Origin: Brucella intermedia LMG 3301
GTDB lineage: Bacteria > Pseudomonadota > Alphaproteobacteria > Rhizobiales > Rhizobiaceae
Length of the DNA stretch: 64,000 nucleotides
Assembly: GCF_000182645.1 (NCBI RefSeq)
Contig: NZ_ACQA01000001.1
Coordinates: 310,001 to 374,000, forward strand
Direction of reading: 5' to 3'
The notes under the pieces were generated by a model. The model was not told the DNA's origin and made no database searches. It was given only the letters and a program-made list of their open reading frames with translations. Within the stretch, counting starts at the first letter, position 1; each line of letters starts with the position of its first letter. This document shows, one piece after another, positions 63,275-64,000 of this stretch. Made by a program: the position numbers and the translations under genes.

Positions 63275-64000
63275 GTGACGAACGGAACTGAACGGGATCG
63301 GGACAAGAAGCTTCAAGCCGCAACAGATGCCCCGCAACGCAGGCTGTCGGTGGGCATTGTTGCTTTGCCCGGTTTTACGCTGAGTGCACTCAGCCTTTTC
63401 CTCGATCCCTTCCGCCTTGCCGCCGATGATCGCGACAAGAGCCGTCAGATACGCTGCGCGTGGAAAATATGCACGCTATCAGGAGATCCTGTCACCTCCA
63501 GTTCCGGCATGGTGATCGAGCCGACCGCTCCCATAGGCGAACTCGACGATTGTGATTATGTGGCAGTCGTCGGCGGATTGCTTGCGCAATACCGGCCCAG
63601 ACAGCAGGCGCTGGTCGATCTCATCAAGCGTGCGGACCGGCGCGGCAAGACAGTGGTGGGCCTTTGCACGGCTGCCTTTCTGCTGGCGGAAGCAGACCTT
63701 TTGCCGGACCGCAATTGCTGCGTCAGCTGGTTCCATCGCGACGATTTTCTGGAGCTTTTCGACGGATATACAGCCGATACGACGAGCCTGTTCCATCGTA
63801 GCGGAAGACACTTCACCTGTGCGGGCGGGCTTGGCACGGCGTCATTGGCGCTGTCCATCATACAGAACGAGATTTCGGAGGAACTGGCGCGCAAGAGTGC
63901 GTCCATCCTCATGATCCCTTATGAGCTTGTGCGTTCCGAACAACCGGCGCTGAGCTTCAACGGCGTGCGGTCGCCGATGATCCGCAAGGCAATCCGCATT
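63275..64000 (+). CDS. GlxA-family AraC-type regulator, N-terminal part (runs off window)
   Basis: An open frame from GTG 63275 to the window end (242 codons) encodes the class I glutamine-amidotransferase-like (DJ-1/PfpI) domain of a GlxA-type regulator: SVGIVALPGFTLSALSLFLD, DYVAVVGGLL and GLCTAAFLLAEADLL with the nucleophile-elbow cysteine. The AraC DNA-binding domain would lie beyond position 64000. Relatives regulate carnitine, glycine-betaine or choline use. Its GGAGGAG ribosome site (63257-63263) is in a possible stem with CTCCTCCA at 63232-63239. Confidence 0.85.
   Translation, partial: MTNGTERDRDKKLQAATDAPQRRLSVGIVALPGFTLSALSLFLDPFRLAADDRDKSRQIRCAWKICTLSGDPVTSSSGMVIEPTAPIGELDDCDYVAVVGGLLAQYRPRQQALVDLIKRADRRGKTVVGLCTAAFLLAEADLLPDRNCCVSWFHRDDFLELFDGYTADTTSLFHRSGRHFTCAGGLGTASLALSIIQNEISEELARKSASILMIPYELVRSEQPALSFNGVRSPMIRKAIRI

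Noticed and set aside
1..64000. tRNA, rRNA, insertion sequences and prophage genes
   Set aside because: Looked for but not seen: no cloverleaf-like tRNA, rRNA or transposase-like open frame was recognised.

Overview
The window looks like a chromosomal segment from a Brucellaceae alphaproteobacterium, most likely the Ochrobactrum/Brucella anthropi group. This rests on a BepR-BepD-BepE type RND efflux locus, a GcrA cell-cycle regulator, a SAM-II riboswitch in front of metZ, a RutR-controlled reductive pyrimidine pathway and scattered short palindromic elements of the kind common in Rhizobiales. I saw no rRNA, tRNA, CRISPR array, transposase, phage gene or replication origin.

Positions 1-26 kb are mostly transport and catabolism. 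A RutR regulator (1.5 kb) with RutR-type boxes sits beside an N-carbamoyl amidohydrolase. The first steps of the same pathway, preT-preA, lie 16 kb away and carry another RutR-type box. Between them are two sugar-type ABC operons. The leftward operon runs FadR-type regulator, trans-sulfuration-type PLP enzyme, binding protein, two permeases, ATPase. The rightward block contains an aldo/keto reductase, a PfkB kinase that resembles sulfofructose kinase YihV, a DapA-family aldolase, a GntR regulator and a Tat-exported binding protein with its permeases and ATPase. A perfect 16-bp palindrome overlaps the presumed promoter of the aldolase-regulator-transporter block. After preTA come a frameshifted EamA transporter, a CoxG-like protein, pgi, an AstE/AspA-family protein, a HAD phosphatase and a glutathione S-transferase.

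Positions 26-34 kb hold fadD and the bepR/bepD/bepE efflux locus. As sequenced, bepD has an extra C directly after its signal peptide, so the signal peptide and the mature protein are in different frames. A 108-bp element occurs twice after bepE, and the second copy supplies the stop codon of a 54-codon membrane-protein gene with a strong Shine-Dalgarno.

Positions 34-53 kb contain an orphan amino-acid-type binding protein, a large GT2 glycosyltransferase with an N-terminal domain like that of type II secretion ATPases, PPK2, a PhoR-like kinase and a Wzy-dependent exopolysaccharide locus. That locus has a CelD/BcsL acyltransferase, a GT2, a secreted clan GH-A-like protein, a GNAT-like protein, a Wzx flippase, a Wzz/GumC-type co-polymerase, a Wzy polymerase, a NodB deacetylase and two GT4 enzymes. 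No priming glycosyltransferase or outer-membrane exporter is visible here. A second GH-A-like paralogue, without a signal peptide, lies at 57.6 kb behind argD-argF-hslO.

Positions 53-64 kb are housekeeping: gcrA, argD-argF-hslO, the GH-A-like paralogue, apaG, metZ with its SAM-II riboswitch and terminator, a double-length dCTP deaminase, and the start of a GlxA-family regulator that runs off the end of the window.
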